A stretch of DNA of 64,000 nt from Allomuricauda sp. (GTDB taxonomy: Bacteria > Bacteroidota > Bacteroidia > Flavobacteriales > Flavobacteriaceae), in contig JASBTQ010000019.1 in assembly GCA_030148335.1 (NCBI GenBank), positions 173,022-237,021 of the forward strand, read 5' to 3'. Shown here in pieces: positions 27,805 to 36,053 of the stretch. Under the pieces are notes generated by a model that ran no database searches, was not told where the DNA came from, and saw only the letters and a program-made list of their open reading frames with translations. Numbering within the stretch: position 1 is the stretch's first letter; every line of letters starts with the position of its first letter. A program made the position numbers and the translations under genes.

Positions 27805-28821
27805 TTATTTGCTTGTATTGATTTCTGTCATGATTTCCCCAAACAACTGAACCGATTTGATACGGTCGCGAATATTGTACATCGTCGTCACACTTATGAG
27901 TTCATCCACTTGTGTCTCCTCTAGAAATGCTAGGACCTGCTTCTTGACGGTCTCCTTGCTTCCGATGAACGAATATCTTGCCATTTGATGGATTCTGGGG
28001 TGCTGCATGATCTCTTTCAGGTCAGAGGTCATTTCCGTGGGCTCCTCGATATAAGGTGTACTGGTGCCCGACAGAATGTTGATCACCAACCTTAAATTTG
28101 AGGTGTACAATCTTTCGGCTTCTTGGTCCGTATCCGCAACAAATACATTGATCCCTGCCAGGACATAAGGTTTCTCCAACGAAACGGATGGTTCAAACTG
28201 GCTACGGTAAATCCGGATCGCATCGTAAAAATACTGGGTGGAAAAATGGCTTGCAAAGGCATAGGGCAGTCCTTTTTTTGCCGCCAAATGGGCACTGCTG
28301 GTACTAGACCCCAAAATGAAGATGGGCACTTCCATACCTTCTGCCAGCGTGACCCTTACTTTGGCCGTCCTGTTTTCTTTGGAAAAGTAGGCCTGAATCT
28401 TATCCACATCATCTGGAAAAGAGTGTGTTGCCTCGATAAACCCTGGTTTTATGGCACGTGTCGTTTCAGGATCGGTGCCGGGAGCCCTTCCCAATCCCAG
28501 ATCTATACGATCGGGGAACAAGCGGGCCAAGGTCCCAAACTGTTCCGCAACTATAAATGGTGAGTGGTTGGGCAGCATTACACCACCCGATCCAACCCGC
28601 AAAGTTGTGGTAGCCTGTGCCACATGGGCCATCAGGATGGGTGGAACACTGCTGGCAATGGCCGGCATATTATGGTGTTCGGCAAACCACATGCGCTTGA
28701 ATCCGGCAGCCTCTGCTTCTTTTGCCAGTGTCACGGTGTTCGTGAACACTTGCCCTATATTGTCTCCCTTGCTCACTGTGGCCAGTTCCAAAATGGAATA
28801 GGCTGTTCTTTTTATATTCAT
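27805..28821 (-). CDS. LLM-class (luciferase-like) flavin-dependent oxidoreductase
   Basis: 338 residues of a bacterial-luciferase-like TIM barrel, of the monooxygenase type often tagged alkanal monooxygenase alpha-like. Typical segments are FKRMWFAEHHNMP near residue 40, TTLRVGSGGVMLPNHSPFIVAEQFGTL near 75-100, and DLGLGRAPGTDP. The IFILGSSTSSA and LPYAFASHF strands also fit. It uses reduced flavin and O2 on an unknown substrate in the cytoplasm. It is 37 bases downstream of an ArsR-type repressor on the same strand, so the repressor probably controls it. Confidence 0.92.
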   Translation of the reverse strand: MNIKRTAYSILELATVSKGDNIGQVFTNTVTLAKEAEAAGFKRMWFAEHHNMPAIASSVPPILMAHVAQATTTLRVGSGGVMLPNHSPFIVAEQFGTLARLFPDRIDLGLGRAPGTDPETTRAIKPGFIEATHSFPDDVDKIQAYFSKENRTAKVRVTLAEGMEVPIFILGSSTSSAHLAAKKGLPYAFASHFSTQYFYDAIRIYRSQFEPSVSLEKPYVLAGINVFVADTDQEAERLYTSNLRLVINILSGTSTPYIEEPTEMTSDLKEIMQHPRIHQMARYSFIGSKETVKKQVLAFLEETQVDELISVTTMYNIRDRIKSVQLFGEIMTEINTSK

Positions 28822-28858
28822 ATATTTATATGTGTCTATATGTTGTGTAAATAAAAAA

Positions 28859-29128
28859 TCATAGTTTTTCCAGTGCCTTCAAATAGCTTTCCCATACGTC
28901 CTTGTTCAGGGAATAGTAATAAAAACGGCCCTCTTTTTGGGGTTCAATCAAATCCGCTTCCACCAATTTTTTGATGTGGTGGCTGATGGAAGGTTGGGAA
29001 AGATTCAAGAAGGAAACAATGGTACTGCACTCCAATTTCTCCTCACTGGATTGGATGGCCTTCAAGATTTTCAATCGGTTGACGTCACTCAACGCCTTGG
29101 ATATCTTTTCTACTTTCTTAAGGTTCAA
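28859..29128 (-). CDS. ArsR/SmtB family winged-helix repressor
   Basis: Compact winged-helix regulator. The sequence from LKKVEKISKALSDVNRLKIL through SFLNLSQPSISHHIKKLVEADLI (recognition helix) to EGRFYYYSLN (wing) is the standard ArsR order. The frame extends upstream to a GTG at 29185, giving 108 residues. I prefer a TTG at 29128, giving 89 residues and the usual family start, because a near-perfect 24-base palindrome containing a flavobacterial -7 box (TACATTTG) lies at 29141-29164, inside the longer reading. No CxC metal motif such as ELCVCDL is present, so it is probably not an arsenic sensor. Likely autoregulated and controlling the downstream monooxygenase gene. Confidence 0.85.
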   Translation of the reverse strand: MNLKKVEKISKALSDVNRLKILKAIQSSEEKLECSTIVSFLNLSQPSISHHIKKLVEADLIEPQKEGRFYYYSLNKDVWESYLKALEKL

Positions 29129-29140
29129 AACGGGACATAT

Positions 29141-29164
29141 ATTGATGTATGCAAATGTATCAAT
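29141..29164 (-). promoter_or_regulatory. Palindromic operator overlapping a -7 promoter element of the arsR-like gene
   Basis: A 24-base palindrome has arms ATTGAT and ATCAAT, two G-T wobble positions, then A-T and T-A pairs, leaving only the centre unmatched. On the minus strand it contains TACATTTG, an exact match to the Bacteroidota -7 consensus TAnnTTTG. A -33 TTG at ideal spacing is not evident. The position just before the proposed start fits autorepression. Confidence 0.6.
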
Positions 29165-29249
29165 AAATAATTGTTTGTTGTGCACCTTGACAATAAATGT
29201 ACTTTGGCAAGGTCAAATTGGAGGTACTAAGGGAATCTTTTCACTTCTT

Positions 29250-29498
29250 CTATGCGATCAATCGCCTCTTATCGGGGATTTCATCGGGAAGCACCTCGAT
29301 GTCAAAACCTTGGTTCTTGACCAATTCAAGGACAGATGTGATGTCAACGCGCAAGGCATCGGTTTCCAAGCGAAGGATATGGTCGCAGTCCTCTAAGTCG
29401 AAATTGATTTCATGTTCAGGAAAAGCGGCTTCCAACTGTGCCTGGACCAAAGCTGCCTCTGCATTGGAACGTACACTTGTTTTGAATACTTCTACCAT
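29250..29498 (-). CDS. Small protein of unknown function (82 aa)
   Basis: An 82-residue soluble protein with a beta-alpha-beta look: VEVFKTSV, the helix AALVQAQLEAAFPEHE, the strand INFDLEDCDHILRLET, then a second helix and acidic end. The size and order resemble a ferredoxin-like/HMA-type fold without the CxxC metal motif. This is inference only; I do not recognise a named family, although such proteins are common in flavobacteria. It lies 31 bases after the DoxX gene on the same strand, so the two are probably co-transcribed. Confidence 0.65.
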   Translation of the reverse strand: MVEVFKTSVRSNAEAALVQAQLEAAFPEHEINFDLEDCDHILRLETDALRVDITSVLELVKNQGFDIEVLPDEIPDKRRLIA

Positions 29499-29529
29499 AG
29501 TTTGTTTTTTTTGCTAACCCCCAAATTCT

Positions 29530-29916
29530 CTAAAGTCCATTTTGGACAGAATTGTTGATTTTGGAATTGTATATGTACGAAACTGCAAGTATGGCCCCGA
29601 TCACGATAGGCATCAACATGAACCCGATATTGCCGTCCACTACGGCATGGCTGATAAATGCAAATACCAGGTTGAACGTAAGGCCCGCATAGGCCCATTC
29701 CTTTATTTTTGGATGCAGTTTGGGGATGATCAATGCCGTCACACCCAATATTTTGCAAATAATCAGGGCATGTGCAAAATAGTCGGGATACCCCAAAGGT
29801 TCTGTGCCTGCGGTCGCATATTCCGGGGCGAACAATAGGGTGCCCAATGGCATTACTCCTTCAAAAAGGACGATGATGATGGTTGCAATCCAAAAGATGA
29901 TCTTGTTTTTTCTCAT
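29530..29916 (-). CDS. DoxX family membrane protein
   Basis: 128 residues with four hydrophobic helices: IIFWIATIIIVLFEGVMPLG, YFAHALIICKILGVTALIIP, WAYAGLTFNLVFAFISHAVV and GFMLMPIVIGAILAVSYIY. The helix-2 motif and PKLHPKIKEWAYAG loop are characteristic of DoxX-like proteins. Family members are quinone-associated or of unknown function. It is likely the first gene of a two-gene unit with the 82-residue protein. The upstream 150 bases separate it from the cyclase gene. Confidence 0.88.
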   Translation of the reverse strand: MRKNKIIFWIATIIIVLFEGVMPLGTLLFAPEYATAGTEPLGYPDYFAHALIICKILGVTALIIPKLHPKIKEWAYAGLTFNLVFAFISHAVVDGNIGFMLMPIVIGAILAVSYIYNSKINNSVQNGL

Positions 29917-30067
29917 GATGGGTTGTTTTTAGATAGTTGTTGAATATGGTTTGATGTTACAGATACAAATCTAGAGGTGAATTATTTGGAAAACTGGTGT
30001 GAAAACGACTGTTGCAAGGGTGGATTGCGCCAAGTACATCATTTTGAGTGGATGGTTTCATTTCATG

Positions 30068-31156
30068 TTAAGATGGGGTTAGGGAATGGATGGAAACTTC
30101 CTTGCTTTTTCCCTTCAAATGGACATTGCCCAATAACCGGCTCTGATAGTTCTGGTTGATGTTCAACAGGGAGAGCAGATCGGAACTGATCAACACCTCT
30201 TCCTTGAACTCGCGGCATTTTGCCAAAATACGCGCGGTGGTGTTCAATACGTCCCCGGAATAGGTAATGTCCCTTTTGACGATGCCCACTTCTCCCGCCA
30301 CCACATTTCCGGAATGGAACCCCGCCTTGAAAGAGGGAACCCAACCATACCTCCCAAGATAATACAATTCCCTGTTGGCAAGTACAGCCTTGATATCAAA
30401 AAAGCATTTCAGGCAGTGTTGGGCCTCTGTACCTTCCTTATAATCCCAGGCCACTACCACTTCATCGCCCACATATTGATAGATATTGCCCTTGTTCTCG
30501 ATAATGGGGTCGGTGATGTCCGCAAAGAAATCCTTCAGCAAGGTATGGTATCTTTTATTGCCCAAGTTTTCGGCAATGGTGGTGGAATCGTCCAGGTCGA
30601 GGAACATAAATATCCGTTTTTCCTCTTTGGGGGTATGGTACCTACCCCGAAGGATGTTCCAAAAGGTACGGTGGCCAAATTTACTGTTGATCTGTAGCAT
30701 AAGTTGTGTAAACTCTACGATGAAAGCCCACACCAGGGCGTTCTTGAGCGGATAGGGGTCGGAGACAAAATCCCAGAATGCCCGCTGCGTCTCGGGATCT
30801 GATAGTGGTTTGCCTGTTCGGGAGGGCACCATGGCAACGGCCATGACCAAGGTGATGAAGGCCACGATAAGGATAAAACTTACCCCCACGAACGCAATGG
30901 TATAGCCATAGGGCTTGTCCCTGAATCGCTCATTGACAAAGAACACCAAAAGGGTACCACCTATCAAGGCGCCAATAAGACCAGGGACCATGTTTCGGAT
31001 GACCGAGTTCCAAAAAGTATATTCCGGTGAGGGTCCCAAGGAATAATAGGTATGCAGTTGCAGGTGGTCGTACACCGCAATGACAAAGCCCAAAAACAAC
31101 CACAAGAGTATGATGATGCCCAATTGACGAAATTTGATTTGGGTAGCTGTTTTCAT
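30068..31156 (-). CDS. Membrane-anchored class III adenylate/guanylate cyclase
   Basis: 362 residues. The N-terminal ~150 contain four membrane helices (LGIIILLWLFLGFVIAVYD, then two helices around GLIGALIGGTLLVFFV and FVGVSFILIVAFITLVMAV, and a fourth near LVWAFIVEFTQLML). The C-terminal catalytic domain has FMFLDLDDST and YVGDEVVVAW, supplying both metal-binding aspartates, and GVVKRDITYSGDVLNTTARI-type sequence closing the fold. It should make cAMP or cGMP at the cytoplasmic face; nucleotide choice is not resolved. The frame opens at 31240, but ATG 31156 overlaps the DinB stop by four bases (ATGA), a coupled start. Confidence 0.88.
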   Translation of the reverse strand: MKTATQIKFRQLGIIILLWLFLGFVIAVYDHLQLHTYYSLGPSPEYTFWNSVIRNMVPGLIGALIGGTLLVFFVNERFRDKPYGYTIAFVGVSFILIVAFITLVMAVAMVPSRTGKPLSDPETQRAFWDFVSDPYPLKNALVWAFIVEFTQLMLQINSKFGHRTFWNILRGRYHTPKEEKRIFMFLDLDDSTTIAENLGNKRYHTLLKDFFADITDPIIENKGNIYQYVGDEVVVAWDYKEGTEAQHCLKCFFDIKAVLANRELYYLGRYGWVPSFKAGFHSGNVVAGEVGIVKRDITYSGDVLNTTARILAKCREFKEEVLISSDLLSLLNINQNYQSRLLGNVHLKGKSKEVSIHSLTPS

Positions 31157-31659
31157 GTTGGGGTATTTGTGAGACTTTCCCCGATTGTGGTGATCTGATG
31201 GGTATGTCGCTGCGTATGGAACAAAATGAAGCAAAGCCATTCATATCGGGTCAAATAACCAAAAGAAGGAAACTCCATGTCTTCGCAAAGAACCTCCAAG
31301 TCCAAGGTTGAAGCACTATTTTTGTGGTGCTCCTTGATTTTCTTGATTTTTTGCACTAGTTCATCTCTTTTATGGATAGAGGAACGAGGCTCTAGAGATG
31401 GGTCGGCTTTAAACTTCAGTTCATAATCAAGGAACAGATCCTTGATGGGTTTCACCTTTTCATCATAAGGTCGACTCGTCTTGGTCGTCTTTGCATCTGG
31501 GATGCCGCTGCCACAAATGATGATGTGCTCGGCGGTTTGTCCGGCTGTCCAACTACCCTCAAAAGGGATTTGGTTCAAAGTGCTCTCATCAAACTTTGAA
31601 AGTTCATCAATGAGGTGCCCAAAAGTAGTTTCAATTGCTATGATTAGTTCTTCTCTCAT
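31153..31659 (-). CDS. DinB family protein
   Basis: A 168-residue DinB/YfiT-like four-helix protein. The metal-ligand histidines are in TAGQTAEHIII near residue 44 and in HTQRHTHQI near the C terminus, with a GSWTAGQTAEH start typical of the family. DinB-type proteins are putative metal-dependent hydrolases or thiol transferases, mostly uncharacterised. It overlaps the downstream cyclase gene by four bases, so the two are translationally coupled; a functional link is otherwise unexpected. Confidence 0.88.
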   Translation of the reverse strand: MREELIIAIETTFGHLIDELSKFDESTLNQIPFEGSWTAGQTAEHIIICGSGIPDAKTTKTSRPYDEKVKPIKDLFLDYELKFKADPSLEPRSSIHKRDELVQKIKKIKEHHKNSASTLDLEVLCEDMEFPSFGYLTRYEWLCFILFHTQRHTHQITTIGESLTNTPT

Positions 31660-31913
31660 CTTTTTATCCTAATCTTAGAGTATTCCATGGCAGGATTATG
31701 GAAAAAGGTCTAAAATCTTATTTTTTTATCAAGTTTGATAGAACAAATCGGACATTTCCATAGTTTTCTGCCCTAGGGAAAATAGCAATCGAGAGAAGGG
31801 AAATGAAAATGGGCAGGCCAATAGGAAAGCAAGCCAAGGATTTTTGTATATTCAACCCTTTTATACTCATCAACAGTAAAGAACAAACAAACCTCAAGAA
31901 CCAAAAGAAAGAA

Positions 31914-32978
31914 ATGGGAACAAAGAAAACAACTGCAATTGTCTTTTTGATGCTGTCCGCCCTTATATCGGCACAATCCACCCAAAACGAAAAATGGCCC
32001 ATTGAAAAGGCCGAAAAATGGTATGCGCAATACAAATGGCTGAACGGGGCCGATTTTATCCCCAGCAATGCCATCAACCAGTTGGAAATGTGGCAAGCGG
32101 ATACCTTTGATCCCGTGACCATCGATAGAGAATTGGGCTATGCCGAAGGTATTGGTATGAACGTGATGCGGGTGTACCTCCACAGTCTGGCCTACAAGCA
32201 AGACCCCAAAGGGTTCAAGGAACGGATGGACACCTATCTCAATATTTCACAAAAAAGGGGCATCAAGACCATGTTCGTGTTCTTTGATGATGTTTGGGGC
32301 AAGGAACCCAAAGTGGGGAAACAACCAGAACCCAAAACCGGCACCCACAACTCCGGGTGGATGCAGGATCCGGGAGATCCCGCTTCCAAAGAACCTGCCA
32401 ATTTTCCTTTCTTGGAGACCTACGTGAAAGATGTTTTGGAGACCTTCAAGAACGACGACAGGATTTTGTTGTGGGATCTTTATAATGAACCCGGCAACTC
32501 TGGAAAAGGAAACGATTCCATGCCTTTGTTGCAGGCCATATTCAAATGGGCAAGGGAAGTCAATCCCTCACAGCCCCTGTCGGCCGGCATATGGTCATGG
32601 GGATTGGTGGATTTGAACGCTTTCCAAGCTCTCAACTCCGATATCATCACCTACCACCACTACGGTCCTCCTGAAGACCATAAACTGATCATTGAGCTCT
32701 TACGCACCCATGGAAGACCCATGATTTGTACCGAATACATGGCCCGTACACGGAACAGCCGTTTCTCCAACACCATGCCCATGCTGAAAAAGGAGAACAT
32801 TGGGGCCATCAATTGGGGATTGGTCAAGGGAAAGACCAATACCATCTACCAATGGGACACGCCAATCGATAGTGGTGAAGAGCCAGTGGAATGGTTCCAC
32901 GATATTTTCAGGAAGGATGGAACGCCTTATCGACAGGATGAAGCGGATCTCATCAAGAAATTGAATGGTATTGAATAA
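31914..32978 (+). CDS. Secreted GH5-like glycoside hydrolase ('1,4-beta-xylanase'-type)
   Basis: 354 residues. The signal peptide is TTAIVFLMLSALISAQ, then a TIM-barrel hydrolase. ILLWDLYNEPGNS carries the acid/base glutamate after Asn and MICTEYMAR the likely nucleophile glutamate, as in clan GH-A enzymes. MNVMRVYLHSLAY and DIITYHHYGPPED supply other conserved strands. The family is commonly annotated as 1,4-beta-xylanase or cellulase-family hydrolase in Bacteroidota, but its specificity is not established by sequence. ATG 31914 was chosen because the signal peptide begins there; the frame is open from 31803. It lies upstream of the uronate locus and is followed by a cruciform repeat. Confidence 0.85.
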   Translation: MGTKKTTAIVFLMLSALISAQSTQNEKWPIEKAEKWYAQYKWLNGADFIPSNAINQLEMWQADTFDPVTIDRELGYAEGIGMNVMRVYLHSLAYKQDPKGFKERMDTYLNISQKRGIKTMFVFFDDVWGKEPKVGKQPEPKTGTHNSGWMQDPGDPASKEPANFPFLETYVKDVLETFKNDDRILLWDLYNEPGNSGKGNDSMPLLQAIFKWAREVNPSQPLSAGIWSWGLVDLNAFQALNSDIITYHHYGPPEDHKLIIELLRTHGRPMICTEYMARTRNSRFSNTMPMLKKENIGAINWGLVKGKTNTIYQWDTPIDSGEEPVEWFHDIFRKDGTPYRQDEADLIKKLNGIE

Positions 32979-33033
32979 TGAGAGTCTGTAAAAAAAAACC
33001 GTTGTGTATTTTCAAGATTCTTTATACTAGGCC

Positions 33034-33141
33034 GTCAATTCGAGTGAAATTCCGAAGGAATTTTGTATCGAGAATCGGTTTTTTAGTTTGAAATTCTGGT
33101 TCTCGATACGATTTTTCTTCTGAAAAATCACTCGAACTGAC
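33034..33141. repeat. Cruciform (four-stem) intergenic element
   Basis: A 108-base element folds as a closed cloverleaf. The outer arms are GTCAATTCGAGTGA (33034-33047) and TCACTCGAACTGAC (33128-33141), with one G-T type mismatch. Inside are hairpin 1 AAATTCC-GAA-GGAATTT (33047-33063), a central stem GTATCGAGAA / TTCTCGATAC (33065-33074, 33100-33109) with a 25-base loop, and hairpin 3 ATTTTTC-TTCT-GAAAAAT (33111-33128). It sits between convergent gene ends, has no coding frame, and looks like a palindromic dispersed repeat or a complex terminator. Confidence 0.75.
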
Positions 33142-33173
33142 AAATTTCAGCCTGCACAACGTGTTGTAAAGTA

Positions 33174-33857
33174 CTATTCCAATTCGTAGAGCATAGGGCC
33201 TCCCTTTACTCCAGCTTTCACTTTACCGGTACTTTTAAGGATGTCCATTTGGAAGATACGCTTCCTAAAGTTCCGCTTGTCCAATTCAAGGCCCAAAATA
33301 TCCTCATACAGCTTTTGCAGTTCGGTGAGGGTAAAGGTTTTGGGCAACAATTCGCCCACTACGAGCCTATCCTTGAGGTTGTTCTTTAAAAAAAGATGGG
33401 CATCGTGGATGATCTGGGCATGGTCGAACCCTAAATTTTTGGGGATGTCATCAATATCGAACCATTCAATCTGTTCCACGTTTCCCTTTAGGGAAAGCGG
33501 ATGGTCCCCCGGTTTCACCATGGCATAGAATGAAACCGTGATGACCCGTTTGATGGGGTGCCTATCCAAAGCCGAATATACCTTCACTTGCTCAAAATGA
33601 ATGTCCTTCACCCCCGTGAGGGCAAACAAGATCTTATTGGCGCAATCCTGGAGCGTTTCATCTTCCTCCATGACTCCCCCTGGCAACAACCAATGGTCGG
33701 TAAAGTCGCCGACGGATCTTTTGGTCAATAGTAGCTTCAAGCGATTGTCCACATATCCAAAAACAGCGATATCTGTGGTTATGGGACAAGCGAACGAATC
33801 AGTGTTTACTTGATAATTTTGAGGAATTTTAGGTGTGTGGTTATTTTTATTGGCCAT
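33174..33857 (-). CDS. Nudix-domain transcriptional regulator (NrtR/AraR-like)
   Basis: About 227 residues: an N-terminal Nudix fold (ITTDIAVFGYVDNRLKLLL, then HWLLPGGVMEEDETLQDCA) joined to a C-terminal winged helix (FTLTELQKLYEDILG, RNFRKRIFQMDIL, MLYELE). In the Nudix box G-x5-E-x7-REUxEExGU the RE pair is KI and the EE pair is AL, so metal-dependent hydrolysis should be lost. That is the hallmark of NrtR-type ligand-sensing repressors, which in Bacteroidota control sugar catabolism. It is divergent from the uxuB-uxuA operon, its likely target. ATG 33857 was chosen over 33878. The effector is probably a phosphorylated or nucleotide-linked sugar, by inference. Confidence 0.85.
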   Translation of the reverse strand: MANKNNHTPKIPQNYQVNTDSFACPITTDIAVFGYVDNRLKLLLTKRSVGDFTDHWLLPGGVMEEDETLQDCANKILFALTGVKDIHFEQVKVYSALDRHPIKRVITVSFYAMVKPGDHPLSLKGNVEQIEWFDIDDIPKNLGFDHAQIIHDAHLFLKNNLKDRLVVGELLPKTFTLTELQKLYEDILGLELDKRNFRKRIFQMDILKSTGKVKAGVKGGPMLYELE

Positions 33858-33879
33858 TTGTTTTTTTTCGTGGAACAAA

Positions 33880-33901
33880 ACACATAATTTAGCAAATGTG
33901 T
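33880..33901. promoter_or_regulatory. Candidate operator between divergent regulator and uronate operon
   Basis: Inverted repeat ACACAT (33880-33885) - 10 bases - ATGTGT (33896-33901), lying in the only intergenic space between the Nudix-type regulator and the uxuB-like gene. The spacer contains TAATTTAG, close to a TAnnTTTG -7 element. The position fits dual control of both transcripts. Confidence 0.45.
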
Positions 33902-33964
33902 CAAAGGTACACAGAAATAACTTTTGAAGAAAGAATTATCAAAGATTTTGATTGGTTAGACCAG

Positions 33965-34780
33965 ATGGGAAATGAGTTGTTCAATATTTCGGGAAGAGTG
34001 ATTCTGATTACAGGAGGAACGGGTATTCTTGGTGGAAGTATGACCGAATATCTGCTAGGGGAAGGTGCAAAAGTTGTTCTTCTGGGACAAACTGGGGCCA
34101 AGGTGGAAAGTAAAATGGAGCAGCTTAAGAAGTACCCAGATGTCATGGGTTTTGCGGGAAATGTCCTTGATAGGGATTTCTTGGAAAAAGTAAAGGATGA
34201 TGTTGTGGGGACCTGGGGAAAATTGGATGTGTTGATCAATGCCGCTGGGGGAAACTTGCCCGGTGCCGTGATAGGCGAGGGGCAGACCATATTCGATTTG
34301 AGGATGGACGATTTTAGAAAGGTCTCCGAACTGAACCTGGACGGTTCCGTGGTCCCTTCCTTGGTTTTTGGAAAGCAAATGGCCAATCAAGGCCGTGGAT
34401 GCATCCTGAACATATCCTCCATGGCGGCCACTAGGGCATTGACCCGCGTGGTGGGCTATTCTGTGTCCAAAGCTGCCATCGATAATTTTACCAAATGGAT
34501 GGCTACTGAACTGGCCCTGAAATTTGGGGAAGGATTGCGGGTCAATGCCATTGCCCCTGGATTTTTTATCAGTAACCAGAACAGGAACCTTTTGCTGAAA
34601 GAGGATGGTAGCTATACCGATAGGGGCAAGACCATTATTGCGAACACACCCATGAAACGATTTGGAAAGGCCGACGAATTGCACGGTGCGGTCCATTGGC
34701 TCATTAGCGATGCGGCCAGTTTTGTAACAGGTGCCATCATCCCTATCGATGGGGGATTTAATGCATTTAGCGGTGTATAA
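33965..34780 (+). CDS. uxuB: SDR-type D-mannonate oxidoreductase / fructuronate reductase
   Basis: A 271-residue [15 protein letters not shown] forms the nucleotide motif, NAAGGNLPG the NAG-like motif, ILNISSMAA the serine and YSVSK the Tyr-Lys pair. INGG-type ending is seen as [10 protein letters not shown]. Its stop precedes uxuA by 16 bases, and this SDR/mannonate-dehydratase pair is a recurrent arrangement in Bacteroidota. There the SDR replaces the polyol-dehydrogenase UxuB for fructuronate to mannonate reduction. The gene symbol follows that role, not orthology to E. coli UxuB. ATG 33965 was preferred over 33896, which would run through the candidate operator. Confidence 0.82.
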   Translation: MGNELFNISGRVILITGGTGILGGSMTEYLLGEGAKVVLLGQTGAKVESKMEQLKKYPDVMGFAGNVLDRDFLEKVKDDVVGTWGKLDVLINAAGGNLPGAVIGEGQTIFDLRMDDFRKVSELNLDGSVVPSLVFGKQMANQGRGCILNISSMAATRALTRVVGYSVSKAAIDNFTKWMATELALKFGEGLRVNAIAPGFFISNQNRNLLLKEDGSYTDRGKTIIANTPMKRFGKADELHGAVHWLISDAASFVTGAIIPIDGGFNAFSGV

Positions 34781-34796
34781 GGAACATAAAAACCAT

Positions 34797-36014
34797 ATGG
34801 GGCTGGAACAGACGTGGCGTTGGTATGGCCCGTCAGACCCCGTTTCATTGAAAGACATCAAAATGGCCGGGGCCACTGGAATAGTGACGGCGCTGCACAA
34901 TATCCCCAATGGCGAGATATGGCCCGTGGAAAAGATTGCGGAACGAAAGGCCCTTATTGAAGCCGAAGGACTAAGGTGGTCCGTGGTGGAATCCCTTCCG
35001 GTGCACGAACAAATCAAGACCCAATCGGGCCATTTTGAAGCACATATTAAAAATTATAAGAAGAGTTTGGCCCATTTGGCCCAATGCGGAGTGGAGGTGG
35101 TGTGCTACAATTTTATGCCCGTTTTGGACTGGACCCGTACAGACCTGGCCTACGAAGTGGCAGATGGCTCCATGGCCCTGGCCTTTGAATTTAATGCCTT
35201 GGCAGCGTTTGATCTCTTCATTTTGAAGCGCCCCCGTGCGGAAGAAAGCTATACAAAGGAACAAGTGACCGCGGCAAGACTGCACTTTGAAGGAATGTCC
35301 AAAGCGGCCATCCAAGAATTGACCAAGAACATCATAGCAGGGTTGCCAGGGTCTTCGGAAGGCTATTTGGATTCCCAACAAGGAGATGGACTTGCAAGAT
35401 TCCAATCTATTTTGGATACTTATGCTGATATTGATGCGGAGGCCATGCGGAGCAACTTGGTCCATTTTCTAAAGGAAGTGATTCCCGTGGCCGAAGAACA
35501 TGGTGTACGGATGTGCATCCACCCCGATGACCCGCCCTTCTCCATCTTGGGTCTGCCCAGGATCATGTGCACTGCATCCGATTATGCCCACATATTTTCT
35601 GAAGTGCCCTCATTGCACAACGGATTTACCTTCTGTACAGGATCATTGGGGGTCAGGCCCGATAACGATTTGGGGGACATGTTTGACCGATTTGCGGAAA
35701 GGATCCATTTTCTTCACCTGCGAAGCACAAAGCGTGACGACAATGGCAATTTTTACGAAGCCAACCACTTGGAAGGGGATGTGGATATGTTCGATATTGT
35801 ACAAAGGGCCCTAAAAGAACAGCACAGGCGATTGCAAGTGGGCCGAAAGGACCATTGGATACCGATGCGACCCGATCACGGACATCAAATGCTCGATGAC
35901 CTCAACAAGCACACCAATCCCGGATATTCAGCCATAGGACGGCTCAGAGGATTGGCAGAACTTAGGGGACTGATGATGGGTATAGAGAGGGCCATGCAAC
36001 CAGGACCTTCATAA
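34797..36014 (+). CDS. uxuA: Mannonate dehydratase
   Basis: 405 residues, close to the ~394 of E. coli UxuA. The enzyme removes water from D-mannonate to give 2-keto-3-deoxygluconate in the hexuronate pathway. Recognisable segments are [14 protein letters not shown] at the start, [48 protein letters not shown]-type metal region near [14 protein letters not shown], and [10 protein letters not shown]. These carry the metal-ligand His and Cys residues of the family. ATG 34797 is the family start; the longer frame overlaps the preceding gene. It is the second gene of the operon. Confidence 0.95.
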   Translation: MGLEQTWRWYGPSDPVSLKDIKMAGATGIVTALHNIPNGEIWPVEKIAERKALIEAEGLRWSVVESLPVHEQIKTQSGHFEAHIKNYKKSLAHLAQCGVEVVCYNFMPVLDWTRTDLAYEVADGSMALAFEFNALAAFDLFILKRPRAEESYTKEQVTAARLHFEGMSKAAIQELTKNIIAGLPGSSEGYLDSQQGDGLARFQSILDTYADIDAEAMRSNLVHFLKEVIPVAEEHGVRMCIHPDDPPFSILGLPRIMCTASDYAHIFSEVPSLHNGFTFCTGSLGVRPDNDLGDMFDRFAERIHFLHLRSTKRDDNGNFYEANHLEGDVDMFDIVQRALKEQHRRLQVGRKDHWIPMRPDHGHQMLDDLNKHTNPGYSAIGRLRGLAELRGLMMGIERAMQPGPS

Positions 36015-36053
36015 AATGGTACCGGACTGATTTGAAATTAAATTTTAGTAAAA

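Noticed and set aside
28859..29185. Arsenic or metal sensing by the ArsR-type protein
   Set aside because: No CxC or CxxD metal-binding motif in the recognition helix. Family membership alone does not show metal sensing.
34055..35017. 320-codon minus frame antisense to the SDR/uxuA genes
   Set aside because: It overlaps two clearly recognisable plus-strand enzymes and has no family features. It arises from biased codon use.
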